Below, one piece after another: positions 7,704-16,275 of a stretch of DNA of 39,248 nt (positions within the stretch are counted from its first letter, which is position 1; the number at the start of each line of letters is the position of its first letter). The position numbers were made by a program, and so were the translations under genes. This stretch comes from Planctomycetota bacterium (GTDB lineage Bacteria; Planctomycetota; Planctomycetia; Pirellulales; Pirellulaceae). The DNA lies in assembly GCA_963204965.1 (NCBI GenBank), contig CAUJKA010000115.1, forward strand, positions 1 through 39,248, read 5' to 3'. Below the pieces are notes generated by a model. That model saw nothing but the letters and a program-made list of their open reading frames with translations. It searched no databases and was not told the origin of the DNA.

Positions 7704-9116
7704 ATGGCAACCGACTTAGCAACGGAAAACAACAATGCCATTGGTGAAATCAACAAGTACAACTTTCGCACTGAATCCAAAGCGGTTTTCAAAGCGCGAA
7801 AGGGAATAGATCGCGATATCGTCGCGCAGATCTCCGAGATGAAGGGCGAGCCAGAGTGGATGCGAGACTTCCGCCTTCGATCGCTGGACATCTTCAATTC
7901 CAAGCCAATGCCAAGCTGGGGCGGTAGTATCGATGTCGACTTCCAAGACATTTTCTACTACTTGAAGCCATCCTCGGGCCAAGAACGCTCGTGGGACGAT
8001 GTTCCGGCAGAAATCAAAGAGACCTTCGAAAAGCTGGGCATCCCCGAAGCGGAACGTAAGTTCCTTTCCGGCGTGAAGGCTCAGTTTGAAAGCGAAGTCG
8101 TCTACGGTTCTTTGAAGGAAGATTTGGCCGAACAAGGCGTGATCTTCTTAGACACCGATTCTGCACTGCGCGATCACCCTGAACTATTCAAAGAGTACTT
8201 CGGTACGATCATTCCACCTGAAGACAACAAGTTTGCCGCACTGAACTCGGCGGTGTGGTCCGGTGGTTCATTCATCTATGTTCCACCAGGTGTGAAGATT
8301 GAATTCCCGCTCCAGGCTTACTTCCGCATCAACGCGGAAAACATGGGGCAGTTCGAACGTACGTTGATCATTGTCGACGAAGGTGCTTCGATTCACTATG
8401 TCGAGGGTTGCACCGCACCGATGTACAGCAGCGAAAGCCTGCACTCGGCTGTTGTGGAGATCGTCTGCAAGCGCGGCAGTCGTTGCCGATACACGACGAT
8501 CCAAAACTGGGCCAACAACATTTACAACTTGGTTACCAAGCGGGCAATGGCCTACGCCGATGCTACGATGGAATGGGTCGACGGAAATCTCGGTAGCAAG
8601 CTGACGATGAAGTACCCCGCCGTGTACATGATGGAACCCGGCGCTCGAGGCGAAATTCTTTCGATCGCCTTCTCAGGAGCAGGTCAACATCAAGACGCCG
8701 GCGCGAAGCTTGTCCATTGTGCGCCTCATACCACCGGACAAATCATCAGTAAGTCGATCAGCAAGAATGGTGGTCGAAGTAGCTATCGAGGTTTGGTTCG
8801 AGTTGAGAAAGATGCCAAGCACAGCAAGTCGAACGTGGTTTGCGACGCGTTGATTCTGGACTCGAAGAGTCGCTCGGACACCTATCCATACATCGAAATC
8901 CTCGAGCAAGATGTTAGCGTTGGTCACGAAGCTAGCGTCTCTCGCATCGGAGAAGAGCAACTGTTCTATTTGATGAGCCGCGGATTGTCGGAGTCGGAAG
9001 CCAGCACGATGATCGTCAACGGCTTCATCGAACCACTCGTCAAAGAATTGCCGATGGAATATGCGATTGAGATGAATCGCTTGATCCAACTTCAAATGGA
9101 AGGCTCCGTCGGCTAA
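7704..9116 (+). CDS. sufB: SufB, Fe-S cluster scaffold protein
   Basis: A full-length 470-residue SufB, the scaffold subunit on which Fe-S clusters are built in the SufBC2D complex. Seen in the sequence: the N-terminal [17 protein letters not shown] region, [20 protein letters not shown], the beta-helix core, and the conserved C-terminal block [20 protein letters not shown] followed by [17 protein letters not shown] lies just before the ATG. It is followed at 9128-9150 by a strong stem-loop, then sufD. Codon use and style match the neighbouring suf genes. Confidence 0.95.
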   Translation: MATDLATENNNAIGEINKYNFRTESKAVFKARKGIDRDIVAQISEMKGEPEWMRDFRLRSLDIFNSKPMPSWGGSIDVDFQDIFYYLKPSSGQERSWDDVPAEIKETFEKLGIPEAERKFLSGVKAQFESEVVYGSLKEDLAEQGVIFLDTDSALRDHPELFKEYFGTIIPPEDNKFAALNSAVWSGGSFIYVPPGVKIEFPLQAYFRINAENMGQFERTLIIVDEGASIHYVEGCTAPMYSSESLHSAVVEIVCKRGSRCRYTTIQNWANNIYNLVTKRAMAYADATMEWVDGNLGSKLTMKYPAVYMMEPGARGEILSIAFSGAGQHQDAGAKLVHCAPHTTGQIISKSISKNGGRSSYRGLVRVEKDAKHSKSNVVCDALILDSKSRSDTYPYIEILEQDVSVGHEASVSRIGEEQLFYLMSRGLSESEASTMIVNGFIEPLVKELPMEYAIEMNRLIQLQMEGSVG

Positions 9117-9127
9117 TGCGCAATTGG

Positions 9128-9150
9128 AGCGGACCGCTGGTCGGTCCGCT
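9128..9150 (+). promoter_or_regulatory. Stem-loop between sufB and sufD
   Basis: Perfect 9-bp stem AGCGGACCG / CGGTCCGCT with loop ctggt, starting 12 bp after the sufB stop. There is no T-run, so it is more likely an RNA-stabilising or processing hairpin, or a partial terminator setting sufD levels, than a full terminator. Confidence 0.5.
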
Positions 9151-9202
9151 TGTTGCCCTCAGGATTCTGCACCCTATAAACAACTTCTAGATACTCGGTT
9201 TC

Positions 9203-10570
9203 ATGAACACAGCCACTCCAACTGAATTGGTCGGCATTTCGACTGCATCCTTTGAACAGTTCCTCGCGCAGAGGAACGAACCGGATTGGGTTATCGCTCA
9301 TCGCAAAGCCGCTTGGCAAGCCTACGAAGAGATGGATTGGCCATCGCGTCGAGACGAGCAATGGATGCGAAGTGACCTGCGCGGTTTCCGCGCCGAGAAG
9401 TATCCGATCCCTTGCTCTCATACTTCGGATGCACAGTCTGGTGATTCGGCAAGCAGTTCTAGCTCGGTTGAATCGCTTCAAGCGGCCGGCATTTCAGAAT
9501 GGTTGGCTGAAGGCGTTCAACCCGCAGGAGTCTTGAAGACGCTTGACGGCAAGACGATCCACTCCAGCCTTGAAGCTGAGTATGCTGCGAAGGGTGTCGT
9601 GTTCTGCGACCTCAGTCAAGCGTGCCGAGATCACTCGCAGCTAGTTGAAAAGTACTTGCATCGTTTAGTGAGCCCCCAAACCGATCGATTCGCTGCCTTG
9701 CATGCTGCGATCTGGTCTGGTGGTCAGTTCTTGTATGTTCCACGAGGTGTCGTAGTCGACAAGCCGTTTCGCGTGGCAGCAGGATTAACCGATGGTGCGA
9801 CCGATAGCGGACATACACTGATTGTCATCGAAGAAGGAGCTGAAGCTACTTTCTTGTACGAAAGCAACAGTGCGGCAAGCACATGCGGTGGTTTGCACTG
9901 CGGAGCGGTTGAAGTTGTGGTTCGCCCCGGCGCAAACTTGCGTTATGTGAATTTGCAGGACTGGGGACGTAAGGTCTGGCATTTCGCTCATCAACGCGCA
10001 GTGGTCCAACGCGATGCGAATCTGCAATGGACCGTTGCCGCATTGGGCAGCCGTTTCGCTCAAGTCAGTCAAGAAGTAGCTCTCGCTGGCGAAGGGGCAA
10101 CATCACAAGTTAATGGTGTGATGTTTACTCAAGAAAAACAACAGCTGACATACAATACGTTGCAGCACCACAAAGCCAAAAACTGCCGTAGCGACTTTCT
10201 TTACAAGGCCGCATTGCAAGATCAGTCTCGCACTGTTTGGCGTGGCATGATCAAGGTCGATGCGGAAGCTCAACGAACTGACGGCTATCAACGCAACGAC
10301 AACTTGCTGCTGAGCGATCACGCTCGAGCCGACTCAATCCCTGGTCTTGAGATTGAAGCTGACGATGTACGATGCACACACGGAAGTACATCCGGTAAGG
10401 TTGACGAAGAACTGATCTTCTATTGCCAAAGTCGTGGCTTTACCCGGAAGGAAGCTGCTCGCTTGATCGTCACCGGATTCTTCCAGCAGATCTTTGACCG
10501 AATCACGATTGAATCGGTTCGCGAAGCGTTGGGCCAGTCGATTGCTCGACAAGTTAGGGAGTACCGCTAG
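9203..10570 (+). CDS. sufD: SufD, Fe-S cluster assembly protein
   Basis: A 455-residue paralogue of SufB that pairs with it in the SufBC2D scaffold and is needed for iron entry. The family core is clear: WSGGQFLYVPRGVVVDKP, then the C-terminal VRCTHGSTSGKVDEELIFYCQSRGF block, whose THG histidine matches the functionally important SufD histidine. The N-terminal 120 residues vary, as usual (FEQFLAQRNEPDWVIAHRKAAW is typical). No clear Shine-Dalgarno precedes the ATG. The TAG stop overlaps the GTG of the ferredoxin gene by one base (TAGTG), indicating translational coupling. Confidence 0.93.
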   Translation: MNTATPTELVGISTASFEQFLAQRNEPDWVIAHRKAAWQAYEEMDWPSRRDEQWMRSDLRGFRAEKYPIPCSHTSDAQSGDSASSSSSVESLQAAGISEWLAEGVQPAGVLKTLDGKTIHSSLEAEYAAKGVVFCDLSQACRDHSQLVEKYLHRLVSPQTDRFAALHAAIWSGGQFLYVPRGVVVDKPFRVAAGLTDGATDSGHTLIVIEEGAEATFLYESNSAASTCGGLHCGAVEVVVRPGANLRYVNLQDWGRKVWHFAHQRAVVQRDANLQWTVAALGSRFAQVSQEVALAGEGATSQVNGVMFTQEKQQLTYNTLQHHKAKNCRSDFLYKAALQDQSRTVWRGMIKVDAEAQRTDGYQRNDNLLLSDHARADSIPGLEIEADDVRCTHGSTSGKVDEELIFYCQSRGFTRKEAARLIVTGFFQQIFDRITIESVREALGQSIARQVREYR

Positions 10571-10896
10571 TGTCGATTGAAAACGAAGGATTCGTTCTTG
10601 CTGCAAAGCTAAGCGAGCTTACTGATCGTTCTAAGATATGCATAGAGATTGACGATCGTTTTGTCGTACTAGTTCGGCTTGGCAACGATGTTTTTTGCCT
10701 GGACGATGTTTGCACGCATGACGGCGGAACGCTGGGTGATGGCGAGCTGATCGATAACTGCTTGGTATGCCCCCGACACGGCGCACACTTCGATGTACGT
10801 ACCGGCGATGCAGTTACCATGCCTGCGACGGAACCGACAGTTGCTCACGAGGTTCGCGTGACTGGCGATGAGATCTTCGTGAGGCTGAGGACGTAG
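10570..10896 (+). CDS. Rieske-type [2Fe-2S] ferredoxin in the suf operon
   Basis: A 108-residue soluble Rieske ferredoxin. The cluster ligands are C48-T-H50 (CTHDGG) and C67-P-R-H70 (CPRHGAHFD), with 16 residues between the two motifs, as in oxygenase-type ferredoxins (BphF/NirD-like fold). It begins with GTG overlapping the sufD stop by one base, so it is translated with the SUF machinery. Related ferredoxins follow suf genes in other bacteria. The role is probably electron transfer to cluster assembly or acting as a cluster acceptor; this is inferred from position. No sufS or sufE/sufU follows; the next gene is on the other strand. Confidence 0.9.
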   Translation: MSIENEGFVLAAKLSELTDRSKICIEIDDRFVVLVRLGNDVFCLDDVCTHDGGTLGDGELIDNCLVCPRHGAHFDVRTGDAVTMPATEPTVAHEVRVTGDEIFVRLRT

Positions 10897-10919
10897 CAGT
10901 GCTTTTTGTAGCGATTCTT

Positions 10920-11285
10920 CTAATCTGCTTTTTCTGAGTCATTGCCTTCCTTGGCAAATGGCTCCGAAAGCATCTTGAGAAAACGACCGTTTTCGTAAGT
11001 CTCCTCAAGTCGCGAATCTACTTCACGCAACTTCTTCATCGCTGCTACATCACCTTCTTGTTCGGAGATCTTGATGAATTCTCCAACGAAACGCTTTACA
11101 GCGCCTGAATGACGTGTTGAGCTGTCCATGGAACCAAGTAGGCCGACGACTCCGGCAGTAATCGCACAGAACACTACGACCATGACGGGTACTGTGCAAA
11201 ATCGTAGCCATGCTATGTCTTTGACCTCGCCGACGATCCACGCGACAACCAGAAGACAGATGATCAAGAGAATTACAAAGAGCAT
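10920..11285 (-). CDS. Small membrane protein with charged C-terminal domain, unknown
   Basis: A 121-residue protein I do not recognise. Two membrane spans (about 2-18, MLFVILLIICLLVVAW, and about 32-52, VPVMVVVFCAITAGVVGLLG) are followed by a soluble, charged, helical C-terminal part of about 65 residues (EGDVAAMKKLREVDSRLEETYENG). Start: an upstream ATG at 11321 is in frame, but the ATG at 11285 has AGGTG 6-7 nt before it and opens the first span directly. It converges on the Rieske gene with only 23 bp between the stops. Confidence 0.6.
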   Translation of the reverse strand: MLFVILLIICLLVVAWIVGEVKDIAWLRFCTVPVMVVVFCAITAGVVGLLGSMDSSTRHSGAVKRFVGEFIKISEQEGDVAAMKKLREVDSRLEETYENGRFLKMLSEPFAKEGNDSEKAD

Positions 11286-11503
11286 TTGAAACACCTGTGT
11301 GTTTGGTTGCGAAGTGAACACTGTGGAGTTCAGAGATGCCGCAATGAAGACGATTTTGTCCTCAAATAATAGTGTGAATAACAGGATCTTTCAGCCTCTC
11401 ATTTACTACATTCGTTACTACTGAATCGATATTCCGCGTGTGGTATTCCACCTTTCCTAGCTCGGGAAGCCCCATGAGCTAAGTTTTTGCATGGAGTTAT
11501 CGC

Positions 11504-11929
11504 ATGTCTAGGCGACTGAATCAACAATTACTAAAAAAGCAAATGACCGCACGCAGCGGCGCAGCGATGATTGAGCTTGCGCTGTTCTTGCCCGTGTTCT
11601 TCATCATCACGATGGGAACGATTGAAACCTGTCGAATGCTCTACCTTCGCCAGTCGCTAACAATCGCTGCTTATGAATGTGCTCGGATGGGAATCATCAC
11701 GGGCATGACGCATGAATCGTTGAAGATTCAATGCGACAACATACTCCTTGGCAGGAAAGTTCGCGGCGCGGTAATGAAAGTTGAACCTAGCAATCTTCAG
11801 AGTCTTCAATTTGGTGACATCCTTACGGTAACCGTCGAAGCTCCGGCTGACGATAATGCGCTCCTTGGTACATGGCTTTACCGAGGCAAGCAAATGGTTG
11901 AGACCGTTAAAATAATGGCGGAGCATTGA
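11504..11929 (+). CDS. TadE-like pseudopilin (first of two)
   Basis: A 141-residue TadE-family protein. After a short basic leader it has G-AAMIELALFLPVFFIITMG (about 19-40), which fits a prepilin-type cleavage site (Gly before the cut, Glu at +5) and the single N-terminal membrane helix. The rest is an outer domain with TIAAYECARMGIITG and beta-rich sequence, typical of TadE/TadF. Such proteins belong to Flp/Tad pilus or surface systems. GGAG stands 7 nt before the ATG. It is 3 bp upstream of the TadG-like gene, so this begins a three-gene operon. Confidence 0.8.
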   Translation: MSRRLNQQLLKKQMTARSGAAMIELALFLPVFFIITMGTIETCRMLYLRQSLTIAAYECARMGIITGMTHESLKIQCDNILLGRKVRGAVMKVEPSNLQSLQFGDILTVTVEAPADDNALLGTWLYRGKQMVETVKIMAEH

Positions 11930-11932
11930 TTG

Positions 11933-13033
11933 ATGGCGCTTAGCAGCAAATCGCGGCGAACCGGTAGTGTGCTGGTACTCATGGCGGTGCTCCTTCCCGT
12001 TGCACTCGCCGTCGCAGCATTCTGCATCAATATCGTCTACATGGAACTCACGAGGACTCAGCTTCAGGTAACCACTGATGTCGCTACACGCGCCGCCGGA
12101 CGGACTCTTGCTGTTACTCGCGATAAGCAAAAAGCCAAGGATGCAGCCGACCGCATGCTGAGCCTCAATCTGAGCTCCAATAGTCGATTCAAGTTGGGTT
12201 CCAAGGACTTTGTTTTTGGAGCTTCGACACGCGGTTCTGAGATTCAGCGCTACCGCTTTCAACAGGCAGCGACGCAGCCCAATGCGATTCAATTTGAAAC
12301 AAGTGGAAAAGTCGAATTGCCCATGTTGTTTCCAACGATGGGCGTACCAATCTCATACCGGCCGATCAAGTCGGCAATCAGCACACAGACCGAAGTGGAT
12401 ATCGTACTGGTCGTCGATCGATCCAGCTCAATGGCCTTCAGCAGTTCCGAAACCTCTGGCCTCTATCCTCCGTCAAGCGCTCCGCCAGGTTGGTTTTGGG
12501 GTATGCCAGTTCCTCCCAATTCACGCTGGCTGGATGCGGTGAACTCAATTTCCGGTTTTCTCACATACCTGGAAAGCACTGTCCATCAAGAGCGAGTCGG
12601 AGTCGTCACGTACAGTGATCTCGCCCTCTTGAACTGTCCTTTGACTGAGAGTTACGAACAAGTTCGATTGAGCACTCAGCTTCACACATTCTCGTTCTGG
12701 GGCGGAAGCACGAATCTAGGCGTAGGAATTCTCACTGGCGTTCTCGCACTATCCGACAAAGCCAGAGCACGTCCTTGGGCATCGCGGATTATGGTCGTGC
12801 TCACCGATGGCATTGGATCTTCGATCGTTGACCCAAAGCTTATTGCTACTTTGGCAGCCAGCCAGAACATCGAAATCCACACGATTACGTTCTCGGCAGA
12901 AGCCGATCTGACTCGCATGCAAGAGATCGCACAAGCTTGCGGCGGCAAGCACTATCATGCGAATAGCGGCGCGGAACTTACCAAAGCCTTCGACGCCATC
13001 TCACGGACATTACCCACGTTGATTACTCACTGA
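11933..13033 (+). CDS. TadG-like protein with von Willebrand factor A domain
   Basis: A 366-residue membrane-anchored protein. The N-terminal TadG-like part (about 1-60) has one membrane helix (GSVLVLMAVLLPVALAVAAF) followed by the typical LQVTTDVATRAAGRTLA stretch. From about residue 150 comes a vWA domain (EVDIVLVVDRSSSMAF) with a MIDAS DxSxS motif and the later strand RIMVVLTDGIGSS, so it should bind a metal ion and a protein partner outside the cell. It lies between two TadE-like genes; the stop overlaps the next ATG by one base (TGATG). No Tad ATPase, prepilin peptidase or secretin gene is present in the window. Confidence 0.82.
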   Translation: MALSSKSRRTGSVLVLMAVLLPVALAVAAFCINIVYMELTRTQLQVTTDVATRAAGRTLAVTRDKQKAKDAADRMLSLNLSSNSRFKLGSKDFVFGASTRGSEIQRYRFQQAATQPNAIQFETSGKVELPMLFPTMGVPISYRPIKSAISTQTEVDIVLVVDRSSSMAFSSSETSGLYPPSSAPPGWFWGMPVPPNSRWLDAVNSISGFLTYLESTVHQERVGVVTYSDLALLNCPLTESYEQVRLSTQLHTFSFWGGSTNLGVGILTGVLALSDKARARPWASRIMVVLTDGIGSSIVDPKLIATLAASQNIEIHTITFSAEADLTRMQEIAQACGGKHYHANSGAELTKAFDAISRTLPTLITH

Positions 13034-13512
13034 TGGCCATGCAACTTCGATATTCTCAGAATGCAAAACGCGGAGCCGCGTTGGTGGAATTCTCCATGGT
13101 GCTGCCGATTATCATGCTGCTTTTCTACGGTATGATTGAACTCAGCCGAGTGCTATTACTGCAACACAGTGTTGACACTGCTGCGTACGAGGGTGCCCGC
13201 TGCGCCATTGTTCCAGGTGCGAAATCGGTCGAAGCGACAGAATGTGCCAAGCAGTTGCTCAGCGCTGGGCATTTGAAATCAGCGACCATTAAAGTCGAAC
13301 CAGAAATCATCACCGAAGACACTGCGTTGATTACGGTTCGAGTCGAACTGCCAATTAAAGAGAATGCTTGGTTGACCCCCTTTTGGTTCAAGCGTGGTTC
13401 GGTGGTCAGTCAAGTTTCACTGCTTACCGAACGTCCCGCAGTGGTTCAGCTCTCTGGGCTTCCCGAACTCTTGCAGAAAACCAACACGTTGACGTCATCG
13501 TTGGGGCTCTAG
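13033..13512 (+). CDS. TadE-like pseudopilin (second of two)
   Basis: A 159-residue TadE-family protein with leader RG-AALVEFSMVLPIIMLLFYGMIE (prepilin-like Gly and Glu+5) and the same SVDTAAYEGARCAIVPG block as the first TadE. The two are paralogues, about as different as TadE and TadF. The start overlaps the TadG-like stop by one base, so translation is coupled. The stop TAG is immediately followed by the TAGCAGG start of a dispersed repeat, giving an in-frame double stop. A bidirectional terminator follows at 13600. Confidence 0.8.
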   Translation: MAMQLRYSQNAKRGAALVEFSMVLPIIMLLFYGMIELSRVLLLQHSVDTAAYEGARCAIVPGAKSVEATECAKQLLSAGHLKSATIKVEPEIITEDTALITVRVELPIKENAWLTPFWFKRGSVVSQVSLLTERPAVVQLSGLPELLQKTNTLTSSLGL

Positions 13513-13542
13513 TAGCAGGCACATTCCATGTGCTGTCCGCTG
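13510..13542. repeat. Dispersed repeat, copy 1 of 2 (AGCAGG...ACATTCCATGTG)
   Basis: TAGCAGGCACATTCCATGTG followed by CTGTCCGCTG. The centre GCACATTCCATGTGC is a palindrome. A near-identical copy is at 17053-17084, with C/T changes at three sites. It begins in the stop codon of the upstream TadE-like gene. Confidence 0.75.
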
Positions 13543-13599
13543 CCTTCTTTCTTCACTTTTCCACGACTACCTTCATCGAAGCATTCCAATACTGCCAAA

Positions 13600-13627
13600 C
13601 TGTGAGGCCTCTACTTTGGCCTCACAG
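13600..13627. terminator. Hairpin terminator shared by convergent genes
   Basis: Perfect 10-bp stem CTGTGAGGCC / GGCCTCACAG with an 8-nt loop, placed between the ends of the convergent genes at 13512 and 13658. The flanking T-run is short on both sides, so termination strength is uncertain. Confidence 0.65.
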
Positions 13628-13657
13628 ATTTGACTTGCGGCCAAACTCAGAATGCAA

Positions 13658-14536
13658 CTAGCGCCTCGGTGAACTAGAACTCCGATCAACTTCTTTAGGT
13701 GTGCCATAGCCTTCACTAGGGTAACCTGAACTCGTTACCCCCGTCGGAAAGGACATTTGATTGACAGGATAGTTCTGCGTGGGTTGCGAGTATGAGTGCA
13801 TCCACTGGCCACCATTCTCCATCCCTGGCAACATCGACCATGATTGTGGAAACGCTAATCCGCTGGCGTCATTCTCAAGCAGCTTCAGTCGCAAGTCAAT
13901 CAACTGTTCTTTCGATTGAGTTCGCTTTTCAAGCTGAGCTTTCAGCTTTACGACTTGAGCTTCCAGCGACTCGACCTGCTCGCGACGCTTCTTTTCGTCA
14001 TGATCAAAATGGGCTCGCAGATATTGAGTCAACGTCTTCTTGGCATCCGCTCGTTCGCTCTCTTTGCTGGATTCAGAACGCAGCGCTTGGACAGCCTCGG
14101 TTAGCACTTTGGAACCTTCGCGAGCTTCCGCAATTTGACTCGGATCATTGGTGTTTTGAATCACCTTGAATTCGCCGTCTTGGTAGACCATCAACTCGTT
14201 TTGAGGCATTGAGCCTGGGTACATCGGTGGTGGGTAGCTTGAAGCCGCATAACCGTAGTTGTTATTCTGAGCAGGTAACATTCCCGGCGATGTCATTCCC
14301 CCCGGTGGTAACCCCAGTTGCGATCCGAATACTGATTGACCTGGTAAGCCAGGTCCTTGGGCACCAAATTTCGCTCCAGTGTTATTGTAGTTTGCAGGAG
14401 GATCTTTGGGATTGTTCTGCGGACGAGGTCCCGACTGGCTCTTATTAACTGGATCTTGAGCGACCATCGAGCCAGACAGGGCAAGCGATAGTCCCAAAAC
14501 ACTTAACACTTTTCTCGGGTTCAATCTAATTAGCAT
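13658..14536 (-). CDS. Secreted protein with central coiled coil, unknown family
   Basis: A 292-residue protein with a signal peptide (KVLSVLGLSLALSGSMVAQ, about residues 9-27). A Pro/Gly/Asn/Gln-rich disordered region follows to about residue 115, then a charged helical region (about 130-220) containing EQVESLEAQVVKLKAQLEK with heptad spacing, then a second disordered Ser/Pro/Tyr-rich tail ending in SSSSPRR. GGAG is 9 nt before the ATG. It is 74 bp downstream of the membrane kinase gene on the same strand. The kinase carries a coiled coil outside the membrane, so this protein is a candidate partner or ligand. That link is inferred from position and composition only. Confidence 0.7.
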   Translation of the reverse strand: MLIRLNPRKVLSVLGLSLALSGSMVAQDPVNKSQSGPRPQNNPKDPPANYNNTGAKFGAQGPGLPGQSVFGSQLGLPPGGMTSPGMLPAQNNNYGYAASSYPPPMYPGSMPQNELMVYQDGEFKVIQNTNDPSQIAEAREGSKVLTEAVQALRSESSKESERADAKKTLTQYLRAHFDHDEKKRREQVESLEAQVVKLKAQLEKRTQSKEQLIDLRLKLLENDASGLAFPQSWSMLPGMENGGQWMHSYSQPTQNYPVNQMSFPTGVTSSGYPSEGYGTPKEVDRSSSSPRR

Positions 14537-14610
14537 CTTCTACTTCTCCATAGTTCAAAACAGACATCTAGAAACTGAATATCAAGGCGTTAGCTTCCAA
14601 CCAAGTTCGC

Positions 14611-16275
14611 CTAACGCTCAGACCAATTCAACTTGGTCGCGTTGAGTTGTACGTCGAGGGCTTCGATTTGACTTTCAAACTGCAAGTCCCAGTTCGGGGA
14701 ATTGGAAGCCCGCTCCCATTCCCTCTTCATCGATCGAAGTTGCAACTGAGCCGAATAAAGTTCATTCTCATTCGCCGTCCACTCGTCTTCCAACTGCAAT
14801 AACTGCCGCCTTGTTGCTTCAAGCTCACGAACTGTCATCGCCCCTGGTCCCTCAGAGGATTGGCGTTCGTCGTTTTGATTTGTGGACACATCTCCAAGCT
14901 TGTTGCCGCTGTTGCCAGCACCGCCGTTTAATTTCCAGGCTGCAAAACCAACAACAACTGCAACAACCAGTATGCCGATGAATGATCGTCGAAGCGAGTT
15001 AGAGTTCAGCCAGCTTGCGAATGCAGTTGGCCGAGTCTGTAGCCTCAGCTTGCCAGATTGAAGCGCGGCCAATAAACGGTCGGATTCTTGTTCGACTTCC
15101 GCGGCCGAGCCGAATCGCTTGGAAGGGTCTTTGGCCATCAGCCGATCGACCAACTGCGAGACCTCAAGCGGAACATTTTCGTTGATCTCAGCTAACGGAC
15201 GATGATTCGAATGGCAAATGCGATTAAGCACTCCCATCGCTGTCTGAGCTCTGAACGGTGGATGGCCTGTGAGCATGAAGTAGACGACACTTCCCAAACT
15301 GAACTGATCGCTTTCGCACTGAACTGCGTCCCCGTTAGCTTGCTCGGGCGACATGTAGTGAGGAGTGCCCACAACAACGCCAGTTCGCGTGAACGAAGCA
15401 TCGTCAACGGCTCGAGCCAAACCAAAGTCGCTCAGTAGCACTCGATCGACGTTTTCTTCGAGCAGAATATTCGCTGGTTTGACATCTCGATGTACCAAGC
15501 CTTGTTGGTGAGCAGCCGCAAGACCCGAGGCAGTTTGCTTGATGATTCGCAACGCCTCCGCGACAGAGAGTGGACCATGTGCGTCGACCTTCGACTGTAG
15601 CGATCCTCCGCTGACACATTGCATGACCAGAAAGGGATGCTTGCCGTCAGTTTCAACATTGAAAATTGGTATGACGTTAGCGTGCACGACAGCGGCGGCT
15701 GCCTGTGCCTCACGAGCGAACCTCTTCCGCGCAGAACTATTGTTTGCTAGGTGTTCCGCAAGTACTTTGATCGCGACAACTCGATGGAGCTCGCCGTCGT
15801 AGGCCTTGAGTACGATTCCCATGCCGCCCACACCGATAACTCGTTCCACGTCGTAGCGGCCAATTCTACCTAGCAATTCAGGGTGCGTCGCGGGAGATAG
15901 AAAGTCTACGGAGACTCGTTGTACGTCGATCGGATCGTCGAGCAGCGGCTCGGATTGAATCTCGATAGTCACAAACGAAGACTCACTGCTAACAGATTCG
16001 GGCAAGTCAGACTCAAGCCACGAACTGCGAGCGTCTTCCCACCACGGAAGTTCTGCGGAATCGATTGTGGCAAGCTGTTGCAAGCATCCCGGACAAGACT
16101 GCACCGCCGCTTCCAATTCGCGGTTCTCGGTTGTATTTTCGTTTGAGTTATTGGCATTCGAATGGCTGATTCGCTCCAATTGTTTCCATACAGGGCATTC
16201 AACAGTTGAACTACAGCCTCGCATGCAAGCAGACTTCGATGCCGAACGATCGCGATTCGTGTTGTTAGAGAACAT
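14611..16275 (-). CDS. Membrane Ser/Thr protein kinase with outer coiled coil
   Basis: A 554-residue Hanks-type kinase. The N-terminal part has a possible zinc-binding SCPGC (60-64) and an earlier C27. The kinase domain is about 140-405: GVGGMG loop (148-153), K170, E189, HRDVKPAN (262-269), DFG (283-285), SPE (309-311). All catalytic residues are present. A membrane helix at about 431-448 is followed by an outer segment of about 105 residues whose second half is coiled coil (TVRELEATRRQLLQLEDEW, then QLQLRSMKREWE). The ATG lies inside the end of the ECF sigma gene (11-bp overlap) with GGGAG upstream, indicating coupling. It probably senses an external cue and controls the sigma factor by phosphorylation; that is inference from the pairing. 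Confidence 0.9.
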   Translation of the reverse strand: MFSNNTNRDRSASKSACMRGCSSTVECPVWKQLERISHSNANNSNENTTENRELEAAVQSCPGCLQQLATIDSAELPWWEDARSSWLESDLPESVSSESSFVTIEIQSEPLLDDPIDVQRVSVDFLSPATHPELLGRIGRYDVERVIGVGGMGIVLKAYDGELHRVVAIKVLAEHLANNSSARKRFAREAQAAAAVVHANVIPIFNVETDGKHPFLVMQCVSGGSLQSKVDAHGPLSVAEALRIIKQTASGLAAAHQQGLVHRDVKPANILLEENVDRVLLSDFGLARAVDDASFTRTGVVVGTPHYMSPEQANGDAVQCESDQFSLGSVVYFMLTGHPPFRAQTAMGVLNRICHSNHRPLAEINENVPLEVSQLVDRLMAKDPSKRFGSAAEVEQESDRLLAALQSGKLRLQTRPTAFASWLNSNSLRRSFIGILVVAVVVGFAAWKLNGGAGNSGNKLGDVSTNQNDERQSSEGPGAMTVRELEATRRQLLQLEDEWTANENELYSAQLQLRSMKREWERASNSPNWDLQFESQIEALDVQLNATKLNWSER

